From NCBI GenBank assembly GCA_907163375.1, contig CAJQUW010005346.1:124001-188000 (forward strand): a stretch of 64,000 bases of DNA, read 5' to 3'. A program made the position numbers and the translations under genes. Positions 1 to 12,258 of this stretch are shown piece after piece; the stretch's first letter is position 1, and the number at the start of each line of letters is the position of its first letter. Source of the stretch: Prostheceraeus crozeri (Eukaryota > Platyhelminthes > Polycladida > Euryleptidae). A model generated the notes under the pieces. That model was not told the DNA's origin. It saw only the letters and a program-made list of their open reading frames with translations, and ran no database searches.

Positions 1-1376
1 ATTTACGAGAACATTTCAATTCTAACTCATGAAAGTGAGTTGTCCACTTTAAATTGCTAGTCCACGTCACACCTAGGACTTTCAGTTCATCGTCAACATC
101 AATAGGAACTGACGCAAGAATCTATGGCAAACATAGCAGCCTGAATCAGTTGCCCTTTTAGGCCTACTGAGTTGAAGCGGACTAACGAATCGATTTTTTA
201 ACTAACTTTTCCAATAATTCTTCGCGCCGCATCACCTGACTATTTTTGATTGGTTCGTAAAGGATTAACTTTTTTTCATTGTTGCAGATACACTTCTGAA
301 TTCTTTAGAATTAAGAAGATCATCTAATCGTCCTTAACACAGACTTCTCCAAAAACATCGGCATTCGTTCTGGATGTTCCCGGAACACTGTTCCGACATA
401 CTTCCCCTTTCGGTGTTTCACAACTTCGATCCAAGAGCGATTCTAGAGAAGTTTCCTGTCCAGATGCTAGCATTAAGAAGTCTATGCGCAGTGTTGTCAA
501 TCTTTGATGTTCTATGTTTATTGAATCATGCTGAACAACCTGCTATGATCACGATTGATGGATGGAAATTACATGTCAATCGGTTCGATATCTTGAATTC
601 ACGATTGGATATACTCAGAATTTCAGCTTACACTCGTTTCTCTATGACAGTTCTCAATATTCAGACTTCAAACTTTGCAAACAAAAACTTATGGGTATTT
701 TGCATTTGTGTACAAAAAATCAGCTGAATCGAATGGAAAAAGACCAAATTACAAGTGTTTAGTTTCCGGGGCTTTTTTGGGACACCCGGCATAACTTTAC
801 TGTCAATTAACTGATATCATTTATATAAACACGCATCCTTCTCTTTGCTAGGGCATGCACCTCTATGTTTTAAGTATTAACTTAAATTTATGTGCTCTGG
901 ACTTTAAGAAACCTAATTTATAACACCATTTTCCACTAGAGAAGTTGTTTTAATTTTGTTTTCTTCCGCTCCCTGGATTCTTCGAATTTTTAACCGTGAC
1001 GGGATTTAATTTAATTCCATTTCATTTCATGGAAAAGATTTAACAATTTTATCAATTTGGTAGCTTAAAATATTGGATTACTTCTAATTAGGTCCTAATG
1101 ACAAATAAAACGTCCATGAATAACGTCTCTTAGAATTCAATAGCGAAATGACTCACGTTATACACAGCGATTGACTGTTCGCGTAAAACAAGAACCTATC
1201 TAGAATCCTAAATTTTCTGTATGAATTATGTAAAATCGATCGTGTTTAGTGTCTCATTCGTACTTAGTCATCAATAAAGCATAATAATCTAGGATAATCG
1301 TTAATTGGATTAACCAAAGTAGAATAAGCACTGACTAATTACGCAACCCTGTAATATGTGCTTCATTCTGTTTCAG
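1..1376. other. Host-like non-coding DNA, no gene recognised
   Basis: AT-rich sequence with no long open frame of convincing composition and no repeat that I recognise. It ends in a polypyrimidine-rich stretch with a TTTCAG acceptor-like site that leads into the exon candidate at 1377. Confidence 0.5.
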
Positions 1377-1612
1377 TTGTCGCGATTGGAAGCTATGATT
1401 CAAGGTGTGGATGAGTCATCAAAGAAGATGAGATCGACTATTCGAAAGTGCTTATTATGTACATTAAGTCCAAAAACCTCTACCAGTGAACAATCAACGA
1501 TTAACAAAACAGCCAGGGCGGTGTTTCGGTTAATAGCCCTTGATGAAGTATTTCAATATTATACACGGGAAGCTACAACGAAATCAACGAAAAATCAGCG
1601 AATGAATTTTCA
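1377..1612 (+). CDS. Possible host exon cut by a Penelope insertion
   Basis: An open frame of about 75 codons follows a TTTCAG acceptor-like site. The predicted peptide is well mixed in composition (it includes SRLEAMIQGVDE and RAVFRLIALDEVFQYY) and does not read like random translation of AT-rich DNA. I do not recognise the family. The frame runs into the left repeat of the Penelope element at 1613, so the exon may have lost its 3' end to that insertion. No donor site is visible before the junction. It could also be chance. Confidence 0.25.
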
Positions 1613-2268
1613 CTGATTCGCAAATATAATCTCAATGTCCGTCTTGTTAATACTACCAGTCCTACATTGTCCCGTTGTCTAAATAGTCGCAATAAACATA
1701 AAAATAAAAAACATAACAATTGCAACCTTTGTGATCGTTTGCCTGAAAAAATAAATTGTAATAGTTACAATGTCGTCTATGAGTTTAAATGTCGGATTTG
1801 TAATGCTAGTTACATAGGTAAAACTTCAAGATCTTTCAAAATTAGGTATCAAGAACATAAGCGGAGTATTATGAATAAGGACAGTGAGAGTGCATTGAGT
1901 GTGTATCTTCGTGATTGTACTGCTGTTGACCTTGATGATTTCGATGTGAATATCCTTCAGAGAGCGCGAAGTACGGTTGACACTGCTTTGATAGAAGCTC
2001 GCATGATTCAGGACAGATGTCCATCTATGAATCGTCGTCATGAGCTTGCTGGCTTGTAGGAGAACACAGGTCGCGCCATATAGATTTTTATTCAGCTTTT
2101 ACATATATATGTCCAAGTAGCATGTCATATGCGCCTGTTTTAAACTCTATGAAGAAGGGTCTGTACCCGAAACGTCGAGTAAAAGCTAGTTTTTTCTTTA
2201 CTATTTTAACTAACGGATTTGCAGAAATTCAAGGGAGTGCGTTTCTCGATTACGAGTACAGCCTATAA
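1613..2268 (+). repeat. Left pseudo-LTR of the Penelope element
   Basis: A 656-bp direct repeat of 4499-5154 with a constant offset of 2,886 bp. I saw only a couple of differences (near 1633 and 2164). It contains the endonuclease end of the reading frame (to 2059), a short 3' region and the hammerhead-like motif. It starts abruptly within coding sequence, as expected of a 5'-truncated tandem unit. Confidence 0.92.
2138..2184 (+). ncRNA. Hammerhead-ribozyme-like motif (left repeat)
   Basis: Three helix elements can be drawn. Helix I pairs TTTT/ACTC (2138-2147) with GAGT/AAAA (2177-2184). Helix II is GGGT (2157-2160) with ACCC (2165-2168). The conserved GAAAC follows at 2169-2173, with GTC at 2174-2176 as the expected cleavage triplet. 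The usual CUGAUGA box is degenerate here (CTATGA), so activity is uncertain. Penelope-like elements are known to carry hammerhead motifs in their pseudo-LTRs. Confidence 0.6.
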
Positions 2269-2270
2269 TC

Positions 2271-4945
2271 ATGATCCTCCCGTTTGCTGCCATCACTTAT
2301 GTGATCTCCGCAGTCCTGGATACAGACTTGCGTGCATCTGCTAAAGGCTTCATCAATCTTCAAATGAAGTTTCTCAAAGTCAGTTGTGACATCATCTTCT
2401 TGGAGACATGCTTGAAGAACAGCACGATACCTACCTTCATCAACAACATGGTAAAAATTCCAATCGATCTACAACAAAGGAAAGCAACAATGAGAAAAGA
2501 AAAGTCCCTCAAGTTGGAGATTCTTAGAGAGAGCATACAAGAAAGAAAGAAGAAACAGTATGTGATTAATCAAGCAAGAGGATATGAATATCTGAAGCTA
2601 TCAAGAAGACTCGAGGAGAAGGTGTTCTACGAAATGCTGCAACATCTGGCCGATGACCTCAAACGTGAGAACCGTAAGAAGTTCAACAAGCATTCAAACA
2701 AGTGGAACACATTGACTTCTACTGTGTATCCTGCGTACGACTACGACAACGTGTACAAGCCGTGTTTTCCTTTCGTCTTAGTTGATAAATTTCTATGTGG
2801 CGCGACCTGTACCAGTAGTAAAATGAGAGAAGTTGGGTATGCTGAAAGTGAGGCTTTCACTAATAATAGTGAATACTCGCTGCCTCAATCTTGCGTGAGT
2901 CTTCTTAAAAAAGGTCCTAGTTATCGTATTCCGCCTAAACTTGATGACAGTTTTATTGACGATATGATATTAAACTTGGATAGATTAACGTATAAACTGC
3001 GTTGGAATAATGTATTCGATACCACGAGTTATGAACAAAATAATAGCAATAATTTCAATATTCCGTTTGAGCGCAATACGGTTAGTTTTCCTAAGCATAT
3101 GGATAAAGAATCGGAAAATATTCTTAATGCTTTCAAATATGAAGTCATAGAAGTTACTAAAAAAGAAGTAGCCTTCACTAAAAACAGTAATTCTTACCGA
3201 GAAATACAAAAACAGATTAGAAAAACTAAAACATTTGTAAAAGAACATAATCTAGAAATTGTTCCGACAGATAAATGAAAACGTTTATGCGTAACTGATA
3301 AAGAAAAACATAATCAAAATAACAGGGATATCTTAGATAATGGAAATACATATAAGCTATTGTCTAGATCTAAATGTGAAAACATACAACGACAAGCTAA
3401 TAAGATAATTAACTCTTGCTACAAAAATAAATTAAGTAGAAATCAGTTAGAGCGTCTTCATGCATCCAACTCTCAACCGGCTGGATTTTACACTCTTATA
3501 AAAGACCATAAGCCTGAAAATAATGGAATCTATCCTATGAGACCAATAGCATCTACCATAAATACTCCTACTGAAAAAATCGATTGGTTATGTAGTAAAA
3601 TATTAAATCAATTGGTTAACTTTGTCCCCTCACATTTAAGTAGTTCCAAACAATTAAGTGAGATTCTTGATAATTACACGGGAGTAAAAACTGGTGATAT
3701 TTTCATATCTCTAGATGTTATTGCTTTGTATCCGAGCATACCGATTAGTCTGGCACTCGAAGTAGTCGTAGAATTTGCTCAAAGACATTGGGATGAAATA
3801 AATCATTTTGATCTCACGATGGAGCAATTTAGCAACTGCCTTAAGTTTGTGAGCTATAATTATGAGATACAGTATGGTGATGAAACATATCTCCAAATTG
3901 GTGGCGTCCCTATGGGCACACATTATGCTCCCCCCCCTTCGCCGTTATTTTCATGAACTACATAGAAAATAGAGCATTAAAAGAATTGAAAAAAATTAAT
4001 ATCTCACCTCCGATATTCAAACGGTATATCGATGACATCATTATGGGTCCTTTCTCATCTAGTTTTCAAGATAGTTATAAAATTCTCAACATATTCAACA
4101 GTATAAATAAAGATGTTCAATTTACTTTAGAAATCCCACAAAATTGTCTAAACTTTCTAGATTTGAGCATCTCGATTAAAAACGATTGTGTTTGTTACAA
4201 GCACTATAGTAAGCCATTAACTTCGGATAACTCTCTACGCAAAGACAGTTGGATACCACATCATGTTAAAAGTAACTTCATAGAAAATACTCTGAACACA
4301 GCCGATGAAAGATGCAATACGATAGCAGAAAAAACTGAAGCAATTCATAATGCTAAACAAAAACTTAAGAAAAACGGTTTCAAAGAAAAAGATTTTAAAC
4401 GGAAATCGAAGAATAGGAAGCGTCATTCCAATGCAAGTAAAGATATTAATTTATCTATGCCTTTCGTTAACGATAGCTTAAACAGAAAAATTAATTCTCT
4501 GATTCGCAAATATAATCTCAATGTTCGTCTTGTTAATACTACCAGTCCTACATTGTCCCGTTGTCTAAATAGTCGCAATAAACATAAAAATAAAAAACAT
4601 AACAATTGCAACCTTTGTGATCGTTTGCCTGAAAAAATAAATTGTAATAGTTACAATGTCGTCTATGAGTTTAAATGTCGGATTTGTAATGCTAGTTACA
4701 TAGGTAAAACTTCAAGATCTTTCAAAATTAGGTATCAAGAACATAAGCGGAGTATTATGAATAAGGACAGTGAGAGTGCATTGAGTGTGTATCTTCGTGA
4801 TTGTACTGCTGTTGACCTTGATGATTTCGATGTGAATATCCTTCAGAGAGCGCGAAGTACGGTTGACACTGCTTTGATAGAAGCTCGCATGATTCAGGAC
4901 AGATGTCCATCTATGAATCGTCGTCATGAGCTTGCTGGCTTGTAG
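2271..4945 (+). pseudogene. Penelope reverse transcriptase and GIY-YIG endonuclease, disrupted
   Basis: The Lys-rich N-terminal part (2271-3278) precedes the reverse transcriptase, whose motifs include SLDVIALYPSIP, GVPMGTHYAP (3900-3932) and RYIDDI (4021-4038). The C-terminal part has a basic linker, a Cys pair region (CNLCDRLPEKINC) and the endonuclease core SYIGKTSRSFKIRYQEHK (4694-4747). The frame is interrupted by a stop at 3276-3278 and shifts within a run of C residues at 3931-3938, just after the MGTHYAP motif. These are ordinary decay signs of a dead copy. The endonuclease would nick target DNA and the RT would copy the RNA by target-primed synthesis. Confidence 0.88.
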
Positions 4946-5154
4946 GAGAACACAGGTCGCGCCATATAGATTTTTATTCAGCTTTTACATATATATGTCC
5001 AAGTAGCATGTCATATGCGCCTGTTTTAAACTCTATGAAGAAGGGTCTGGACCCGAAACGTCGAGTAAAAGCTAGTTTTTTCTTTACTATTTTAACTAAC
5101 GGATTTGCAGAAATTCAAGGGAGTGCGTTTCTCGATTACGAGTACAGCCTATAA
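4499..5154 (+). repeat. Right pseudo-LTR of the Penelope element
   Basis: The second member of the 656-bp direct repeat. It holds the endonuclease C-terminus up to the stop at 4945, the untranslated end and the second hammerhead-like motif. Its last bases (GCCTATAA) are identical to the end of the left repeat, which fixes the unit boundary. Confidence 0.92.
5024..5070 (+). ncRNA. Hammerhead-ribozyme-like motif (right repeat)
   Basis: Same fold as at 2138-2184. One loop base of helix II differs (CTGG instead of CTGT), which leaves the helix intact. GAAAC and GTC are preserved, and the CUGAUGA box is again CTATGA. Confidence 0.6.
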
Positions 5155-5580
5155 CCTGTTTTCTTGGCTATGGATAGCTAACGTATCTCCGCAGATAGTG
5201 GCCCTTACACCGCGGTTATTTATTTGATATCCTGTTATCTTGGTTATGGATAGCTAACGTATCTCCGCAGATAGTGCCCTTACACCGCGGTTATTTATTT
5301 GATATCCTGTTATCTTGGTTATGAATATCTACCGGTACTCTGCAGCGATTACTATCCTTCGTTGATAGCCGTCGGATATCACCTAACAGTAAGGAGGTGT
5401 ATTACGGTGATCCGCTGATAGCGGACGCTACACCGTGGTAGTCCGCAGGTATCCGTCGGATCTCATAGTGTTATCCACAGATATCAGAAGGATACCTGAG
5501 GTACATCCTCTGCGGTTAAATTTTGTCGTACGAAAAAGCGCGTTTAATCCGCGGATAGTTCCATTCAGTCTTAGAAACGG
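5155..5580. repeat. 75-76 bp tandem repeat and GC-richer subrepeats
   Basis: Two nearly identical units (5155-5230 and 5231-5305) and the start of a third follow the Penelope 3' end directly. Each unit contains GATAGCTAACG, CCGCAGATAGTG and ACCGCGGTTATT. The following 250 bp repeats short words such as GCGGATA, TATCCGTCGGAT and ACACCG in a looser pattern. This is GC-richer than the surroundings and has no open frame. It may be the tail of another, unrecognised repeat. Confidence 0.7.
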
Positions 5581-7620
5581 TTAAGATACGGATATCCTAC
5601 AGAGCTCTCCTTGCTCGGTGGGTAAAGATATAGATTTGTATGCAAAAAACACAAGTTTGTAAAGCATCTGCGAAGGCACAATTTGTGAACTTTCATAGTA
5701 TTCTTGTAAAAAAGCAACATTTAACATCACATTATTAAAAGATTTACATGTTCTATAGGCAATTTCAGAAAGTCCGGTTTGATACTGAAACAGATTTTTA
5801 AACAAATTATCATAGACAAACATGGATTTGCAATCAATTTACATGATGACTTACATGGCACAATTAATTCACATATGACGACTTGTTCAAATACATTCAA
5901 TGTGACAATTTGTAGGAAGTATGAAATAGATATTCAACAGATTGATTCGCACATAATTATGATATATTGCATGCACAACACAAGTCAAAAACATTTTAAG
6001 AGCGCAACTGTTCTCAAGTGCATATATTCGTATACTTCACAGTAGTCTCAGTAATAATTAAATTATAATTATTCCCGCGACTGTCGATCAATGTCATTCG
6101 CCACAACATATTCCAGGATTATTTACAAAGCATTCGGAAGCTCTGACATATGTGTCGGCATGAAAATTAAACGACTTACCTTTATATTTATAACCAGAAT
6201 GACACGTGAGGTCGATTTCGTCAGCCATTTAATGTAGCTTGAGCATTTTATTACTTAATCAGGGGATGGGGGACCATTTGGATTAATGCAAGGGCATCAT
6301 CATCTAAAAGAAAGCGAGTATGCACCTAATATTCGTCTCAAACATCTTTTATGAACCAAGTGCAGTGGCACTGTTTTCCGATTTACTTTCACCCCATGAC
6401 CGCAGAATGTGCGCATTAATAAGATTCGTTTCAGTGGTTGAGAAAATAAGGTTTTATTCCAATGCCTCATGTGATGATTCATTTTATAAAGTGCCTATTG
6501 TAATAGGCTATCTTGTTTTTCATTTTCATTAATTCATAATTTTAGCAAGACAATTATAAAATTGATATTATCTCACTCACTAATTGCCAATTTACATGAT
6601 TACCCTCTAACAAGATAGGCCTACTTAATTTCCTTACCTGATACTACTTGAAACTTTGATGCTGTAGACCCAATACGTAGGCCCTACCTTACATCCACCG
6701 GATGAATTATGAGGAAAACATAGGCATTTTTTTTTATTCCTACCCAGACTAAAACAGCCGTGTTACATTCTCCTATCTCTCGCATGCGGCATGACCAATG
6801 AATGCAACCCAGATCAGAGCACTTTGGATCGGAGTCAGAAAAGAAATGGAACCCTAAAATGAAGCACAGTATAAAAATGATCACACCGAAAATGATGTGA
6901 TGCTTGACCTTCACATTGAATTTCAAAAAAATATTCACTGTGAGGATGTTTTTAATTTAAAAAAAATTAGTTCCGTAGGTCTAGGAAAGTATCTTCACTT
7001 TTTTTCGACAATCTGAAGCACATTAGACCAAAAAGGAAACCATGAAAGTGCACGTTTACGGCTAAAATACAATTTAACTCACATTTTATGGAATAATAAC
7101 TTGGTTTGTATTCGAAAGAAGTTTCACGAAATCAGAGTTTGCCAATGCATAGAATCAACAAGAAAATTTACTGGCATCCAGTGATGCTTCACGATTCACT
7201 GCGCTACTGGTCGACTGAGGAACGCACGCGTACAAGTATGGCCAGACTATCAGGTCACGCATTGTTAAAAGAAACGACAGCAAAGTAAGTCAATGCGCGC
7301 CATAGACGGTGGGGGCGCTCGCACACTATGCGTGAGTCACTGTATAAGGCAATTTGATCTAAAAAAGTGTGAGGCAAGCTTGGCGTCACTCGATCGCATT
7401 AACAGAAGTAGTCCTCGAAAGACATGAAAAGGAGAAGCAAACGCTCATATTATTGTAGAACTTTGAGCATTAACAAAGTATGGGAAAGATGGGGTGCTGT
7501 TTGTGCTTGTCTGTGAAATAAAACTACATCGACTTCAATGTGATGTGAAGACCATTAGACAGACATGCTTCTGCTACGACGCTAGTACAAGTTACATGGT
7601 GAAACATCCCCCTAACCCGA
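5581..7620. other. Non-coding, no gene recognised
   Basis: AT-rich sequence without a convincing open frame. Short frames (for example 6684-6938 on the minus strand, with a hydrophobic run) have no recognisable motif. Nothing else is supported here. Confidence 0.4.
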
Positions 7621-7897
7621 GTAAAAAAATTATGTTTTGCTTGCTAAGCGTCATGGTACGCGCGCAGTTAACTTAGTAGGCGACATATTAACACGCAAAA
7701 CCGCGATATGCCTACTAGGCACATATCAAACACCTACTAAATTGATTAAGCAAAGCAAGATTACCACATGCCTAGTAGGTCCATATCAAGCGCCTACTAA
7801 ATTGGTCAGGCAAAGTTTGCTAGGGCATGATTACCATATGCCTACTAGACACATAACAAGCACCTACTAAATTGGCTAAGCAAGCAATATTTTTTTC
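7621..7897. repeat. MITE-like element with internal tandem repeats
   Basis: Three units start at about 7708, 7768 and 7838 (60-70 bp apart). Each begins ATGCCTA(C/G)TAG and contains CACCTACTAAATTG or a close variant. The ends look like imperfect inverted repeats: AAAAAAATTATGTTTTGC with GCTTGCTAAG on the left, and CTAAGCAAGCAATATTTTTT on the right. A related sequence in the other orientation lies at 45948-46275. Confidence 0.5.
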
Positions 7898-8600
7898 TGT
7901 TCTTATCAAGCGTCATCAGCTTGAAGGGCTTCTCACGGCGTTAAATGATCAGACAAAAGCGGCATAATAATTTTGAATGGCTAATAAGCTCTTGCTGCTT
8001 TGCTTGATTCGTTTGGAATGAGGTAGATCAGTAAATATACAAAGCCAATCTGTGCCATTGTCATAAAAATGTTAAATGCTTCATTACTTATCCCTGTCAA
8101 TTAAATATTTTCGTCACACGGAACTTGGGTGTATTTTACTGTACACCAGATCAATGCATATTAAACGCGAGAATAGTTGATAGCCCACAATTACAGTTGT
8201 GTTGCTGTAAAAGGCCTGCACCAAGTATAGACACACGTGATAGCGTAGGGAAAGTGATGTTTAAATGGCCAGTTGATGCGTGTGTTTCATCAAAATAATT
8301 ATAGTACTATTTAAAGCTCTGGTATAAACATTAAAATGATCATGCGTAGAGCTTAGTATTCGGAATGATATTACACTTGTGAAAGCAGCTTATCGAAACC
8401 TCGTACTGTAGAAATTACATGTAGTTATGTACTTTCTTGATTGACAATCGACTATCATGGCAGTTGTCAATTTAGGTATCAAGACAAGAAGTCAAGATCC
8501 ATCCCTTTCAGTCCGGGTTTCATTGTATTTCATAATTTCACCAACAATGTTATTGTTAAACCATCGACTGAGTTTTCTGAAGTCTGGCATATGCGTACAA
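7898..8600. other. Non-coding, nothing recognised
   Basis: AT-rich sequence with no open frame or repeat that I can support. Confidence 0.4.
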
Positions 8601-9091
8601 TATAGGAGGATAGGAGGTGAGTGAGTCAGCAGTCATGACGGAGAAGTCTATTCATGCAAAGTTGCTATGCTACCACGGATCGATCAACGACGTCTGCTCT
8701 TACTGCAGTCTTGGCCAAACGTATCAATGCGCCACGCTTTAAGCTGACAGCACTTGGGTGTCAAGTCGAAACTCGGAATTCGGCATTAGCACAGCGTGAA
8801 ACAAAGTCATTTTCGGATGAACTGTTTAGGTTAATATTCGCTTTGCGGTTACTCAATGACTTTTCAACGGAAAGCCAATGCGAACTTAATTTACAATTGC
8901 TGTCTTCAAGTTTCACCTGACTTTGCAGCGTCGTGAAGGATTGCATTTCCGTCGAACAAGTGAGGAAGAGATCATATCCTATAAATCCTGTCAAACAAGA
9001 TGCGGAATCGAATCTTCTTTATCACGTGCGCGGAAAGGGGACGGTTATCAAGATCGAATGCTCTTTTACATGACAAGATTCCAGACCAAGG
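8601..9091 (+). other. Possible transcribed leader or exon with donor site
   Basis: This stretch is less AT-rich than its neighbours and ends in a good donor-like sequence (ACCAAG before GTGAGA at 9091). No frame through it encodes a protein that I recognise. It might be an untranslated first exon of a host gene. The evidence is weak. Confidence 0.15.
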
Positions 9092-12062
9092 TGAGAAAAT
9101 ATAATCAATCTCAATCATTTTATGCAATAAAAATAATACGATAAGTGAAAATGTAGGATACAAAAATTTAGGAAAATTACATGTATGTCAGCTTCCTATG
9201 TTTTGAAAGTTGCTGATAACCTGTTAAATTTAATCAAAAGCACGAAAACTTGAAGTGCTATTAGTTAAGTGATCGTGTGACTTATTCATCTGTTTACTGA
9301 CATTCATTTAGATTTGCTAAGTCTTATCCCTATTAAGAAATAGCAGCATTATGTTTGAACTGTATGCTGTCTCTGCAGGCCAGATATTAAGCGCACGATG
9401 AGGTCAACAAACTCATTCCCCGACAACTCGTGAAGCGATGATGACCAGGCCAGATCCCTTACACTAGCATTTTTTCAACTAAAAAAGGTTGTGGCAAGGC
9501 AGTGGTCACGTGAAGATTTTAAATGGCAGTAGTGGATGAGAAGAAGAGGGAAATCGAGAAGGAACAATGTACACACGAGCAACAATAATGCGTCGAATAG
9601 ACGAAGTCAAATGAAGTGGTTGACATCGCTGCGCTTCACGTTATCGTCTATAATGCAAAAAGTACTTGTCCGATCTGCATAAAGTTTTGATGTAGGTAGA
9701 AAATATGCTTAAGTAGGCCTACGTCTACCCGAAGCTTGGTGATGATTGATATATTTTTGCAGATTTTAGACGAATTTGAAAACCTGGGGATAATCGAGTT
9801 TCCGCACTCTTCAGATAGTGAATAACAATTTTGTGGATTAACATCTTTCAAACAGCAATTATCGAACAAATATGTAAATGTGGTCAAATGTCTGTAAAAT
9901 GTCTCATGATCAAATTGAAAAATGACAATATGAAAAAAGCACTAAAAATTTCGCAAAATCCAGAGCTTTTTAAATATCATTTTCTCAAATTATATCGTGG
10001 TAAAGTATCAAGTTTCAAAGTCTTTTGAAATTATTTTGAAGAATACTCGAGAGCTCAATATGCTGACGCTTTATTGCTGACGCCACCTTTTATTCCTTAC
10101 CTGATCATTCTTGTAATTGATGATTTATATCAAGATTAACTAATTATGAAGTAAGCGCTGAATAGAATGGTGATTTAGGTTTGACCGATCTAGAAGCTAA
10201 TCATATTAAGTACAGACATGTCAACTGCAGAATGACACGACCATTCGAGTTCATCGCTGACACTCCAACAGCATAGTTACCGAAATGATCAGGTGAAGTA
10301 TGCCCGTTTCAAATGCCAACAATCATATCCTGCAATTACATTATGCTTCCCCTTGGCAGGGAGTCTTCTGAGCATAGGATTCGCGAATTCTTTTAGTCAT
10401 AGTTAAACTTGAGATCATTTTTTTCTTTTCCTTCAGAAAATTATTTGTTATGTAATAACGTCTGTTCATGCACATCTGTATGTCGCATGTTTAATTTCAA
10501 CTTTACCAAATTTCTTGCTCTGTATTTTCCTTAAGACAGTAGGACATTATGCATTCTCTTGAAATAGTGTATGTGAGCTTAACTTAGGCTGTGCGCAGTG
10601 AAGCCATCTAAATAAATGTGTAAATGCGATTATAGCATTAAACGCTCGGTACCTGAGTTTTGCTCCCGCAATTGGCGCAGTATGTTGCTGATGCGCCATG
10701 AGAGATAAGCTACCAACGGAACTCAACGAACTCCTCGATCCTCTCTCACTAATGAATATTTGGAGATTATAATTTGTTAGTGAAATTTGTTCGACAAAAT
10801 TTGATCAGATCTTGAAAAACTGCAGATAAAACTCTTAAGAGAGGTGCCGACATCAATCATTCAATCAACTTTCAATCATTCTTGACTTTTTGTACAAACA
10901 ACGTTCAGTAGCCCTTAATTTCTTATGGCACCGGATTTTACAATAAGTCCCCCCCCCAAATAACAAGCTTCAGGATTTTCGCTTCCGGTAGCTTGCCGCG
11001 GAGTAAGCTTTAGGGAGGTATTCATTTGAGTGCGCTTGATCAATCTTTGCTTCACGCTGCTACGTCAGGACAATTGACACTTCTTCTCTGTTCTTCTTCT
11101 CAACCATGAGCCAACATGAACATTAATTTCGAGGGAAAATAGAAATCCTTTAACTTGAAGAGCATTATCAGCATAATTTCATCTTAAATGAACTAGGCCT
11201 ACAACATTTGAAGCAATGCAACTGATTGGCATCATCTTCAGGATGGACTGAGAGTTTCAGGAGCTTATCATCTTTATAAACCATCGACCAAATCAGATCA
11301 GAAATAACTTTTTAGCATGACAAAATTGAGTTTGATACGATGAAAAAATCAGTTTCAAAGCGTCGAACCACTTATATTCTCTTTCTCCTGTGACTAAGCA
11401 TCACCGGGATGGAACAGGCCGCGGGCACGGCCTTCCGATTAATTTTAATGGGCCTATATTGACCATTAACTATGCATTCCCTCTAGAGGAAATCGTTTAG
11501 TCAATCAAAAGGAAAACAGCATTATAGGAGCATGTATAGTTAGTGTAACATATTAAAAGATGCCTACCTAAACGTGCTCTATCATAAATGTTGCGAACTG
11601 ATTCTTAAATAGTAAAAAAATACTAACTTTTGCATGTAATTAGACATAACTTATCTCAAATAAAATTGTCAGAATCCTATATTCTAGCCTACATGAATTT
11701 TTATAGCAGCAAATCAAAAATCAAGCTCCACCATTCTGCTAAGGTCCACATTGTTTCTATTGACTTTTAAAAGCGCGGGACGCCGAAGCGCGTCAACTTC
11801 TGCTTAATTTTAGCGCCAGTAGGAATCGACCGCTCAAAAGAAAGGGGATCTTGATTTTTTTCTGTGCTGCTATAATGACTATGATCTCCTGCCGTTTGGT
11901 CAACTGTGTGAATTTTGTAAGAATTATGTATTCCTTAGCCTATCTATCCAATGATTATTTCATATCTCGATTAACTGGAAATAATCTGGAGGAATCAAAA
12001 TGAATGATTGGATTTCAATGCAAACACATGTACGAGTAATGATAGTAGCGCCTACTAGCCTG
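9092..12062. other. Non-coding host-like DNA
   Basis: No coding region or clear repeat is seen. Several TAGGCCTAC words occur (for example near 9715 and 11197). The stretch ends at the target duplication of Polinton element 1. Confidence 0.45.
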
Positions 12063-12068
12063 CATGTG
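12063..12068. repeat. Target site duplication CATGTG, left
   Basis: CATGTG directly precedes the AGTAGC terminus of Polinton element 1 and matches 37419-37424. Six base pairs is the duplication length expected for Polintons. Confidence 0.95.
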
Positions 12069-12094
12069 AGTAGCAAATTCTAGCCCCTTTCCGC

Positions 12095-12232
12095 CGCATT
12101 TGACCTTCAGTACATGTGTACTTTTATCGGAGCACACGCCCACGCATCAGAGCACGGAGCACACGCCCACACATCGGCGCACTTGGGGTATGAGCACGGA
12201 GCACCAATCGGAGCACGCGGCGCCGAGCACGT
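12095..12232 (+). promoter_or_regulatory. GGAGCAC-rich upstream module of the left TIR
   Basis: At least six GAGCAC or GGAGCAC words lie here, including GGAGCACCAATCGGAGCAC, which embeds a CCAAT box. The same composite word recurs beside the TATA box of the 327-residue gene near 29.15 kb. Its placement just upstream of TATA suggests binding sites for an activator, possibly a host factor such as NF-Y at CCAAT. This is an inference. Confidence 0.5.
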
Positions 12233-12251
12233 GTGATGAGTCACCGCACGG

Positions 12252-12258
12252 TATATAA
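12252..12258 (+). promoter_or_regulatory. TATA box of the left terminal transcription unit
   Basis: TATATAA lies 45 bp before the polymerase start codon, inside the inverted repeat, so the same promoter is present at the right end. Confidence 0.75.

Larger units (their letters stand above)
1613..5154 (+). mobile_element. Penelope-like retroelement (tandem partial plus main copy)
   Basis: A partial 3' unit (1613-2268) stands head-to-tail before a 2,886-bp main unit (2269-5154), and the two share a 656-bp direct repeat. This pseudo-LTR layout is typical of Penelope-like elements. The main unit encodes a reverse transcriptase with the GVPMGTHYAP and YIDDI motifs, followed by a GIY-YIG endonuclease. 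Both repeats carry a hammerhead-like fold near their 3' ends. The repeats differ at only a few positions, so the tandem is young. I see no clear target duplication on the outer flanks. The coding region carries one in-frame stop and one frameshift, so the copy is not autonomous. Confidence 0.9.

Noticed and set aside
7106-7288. Short frame read as a small gene
   Set aside because: 60 codons, with no promoter, splice or homology signal; expected by chance in this amount of DNA.
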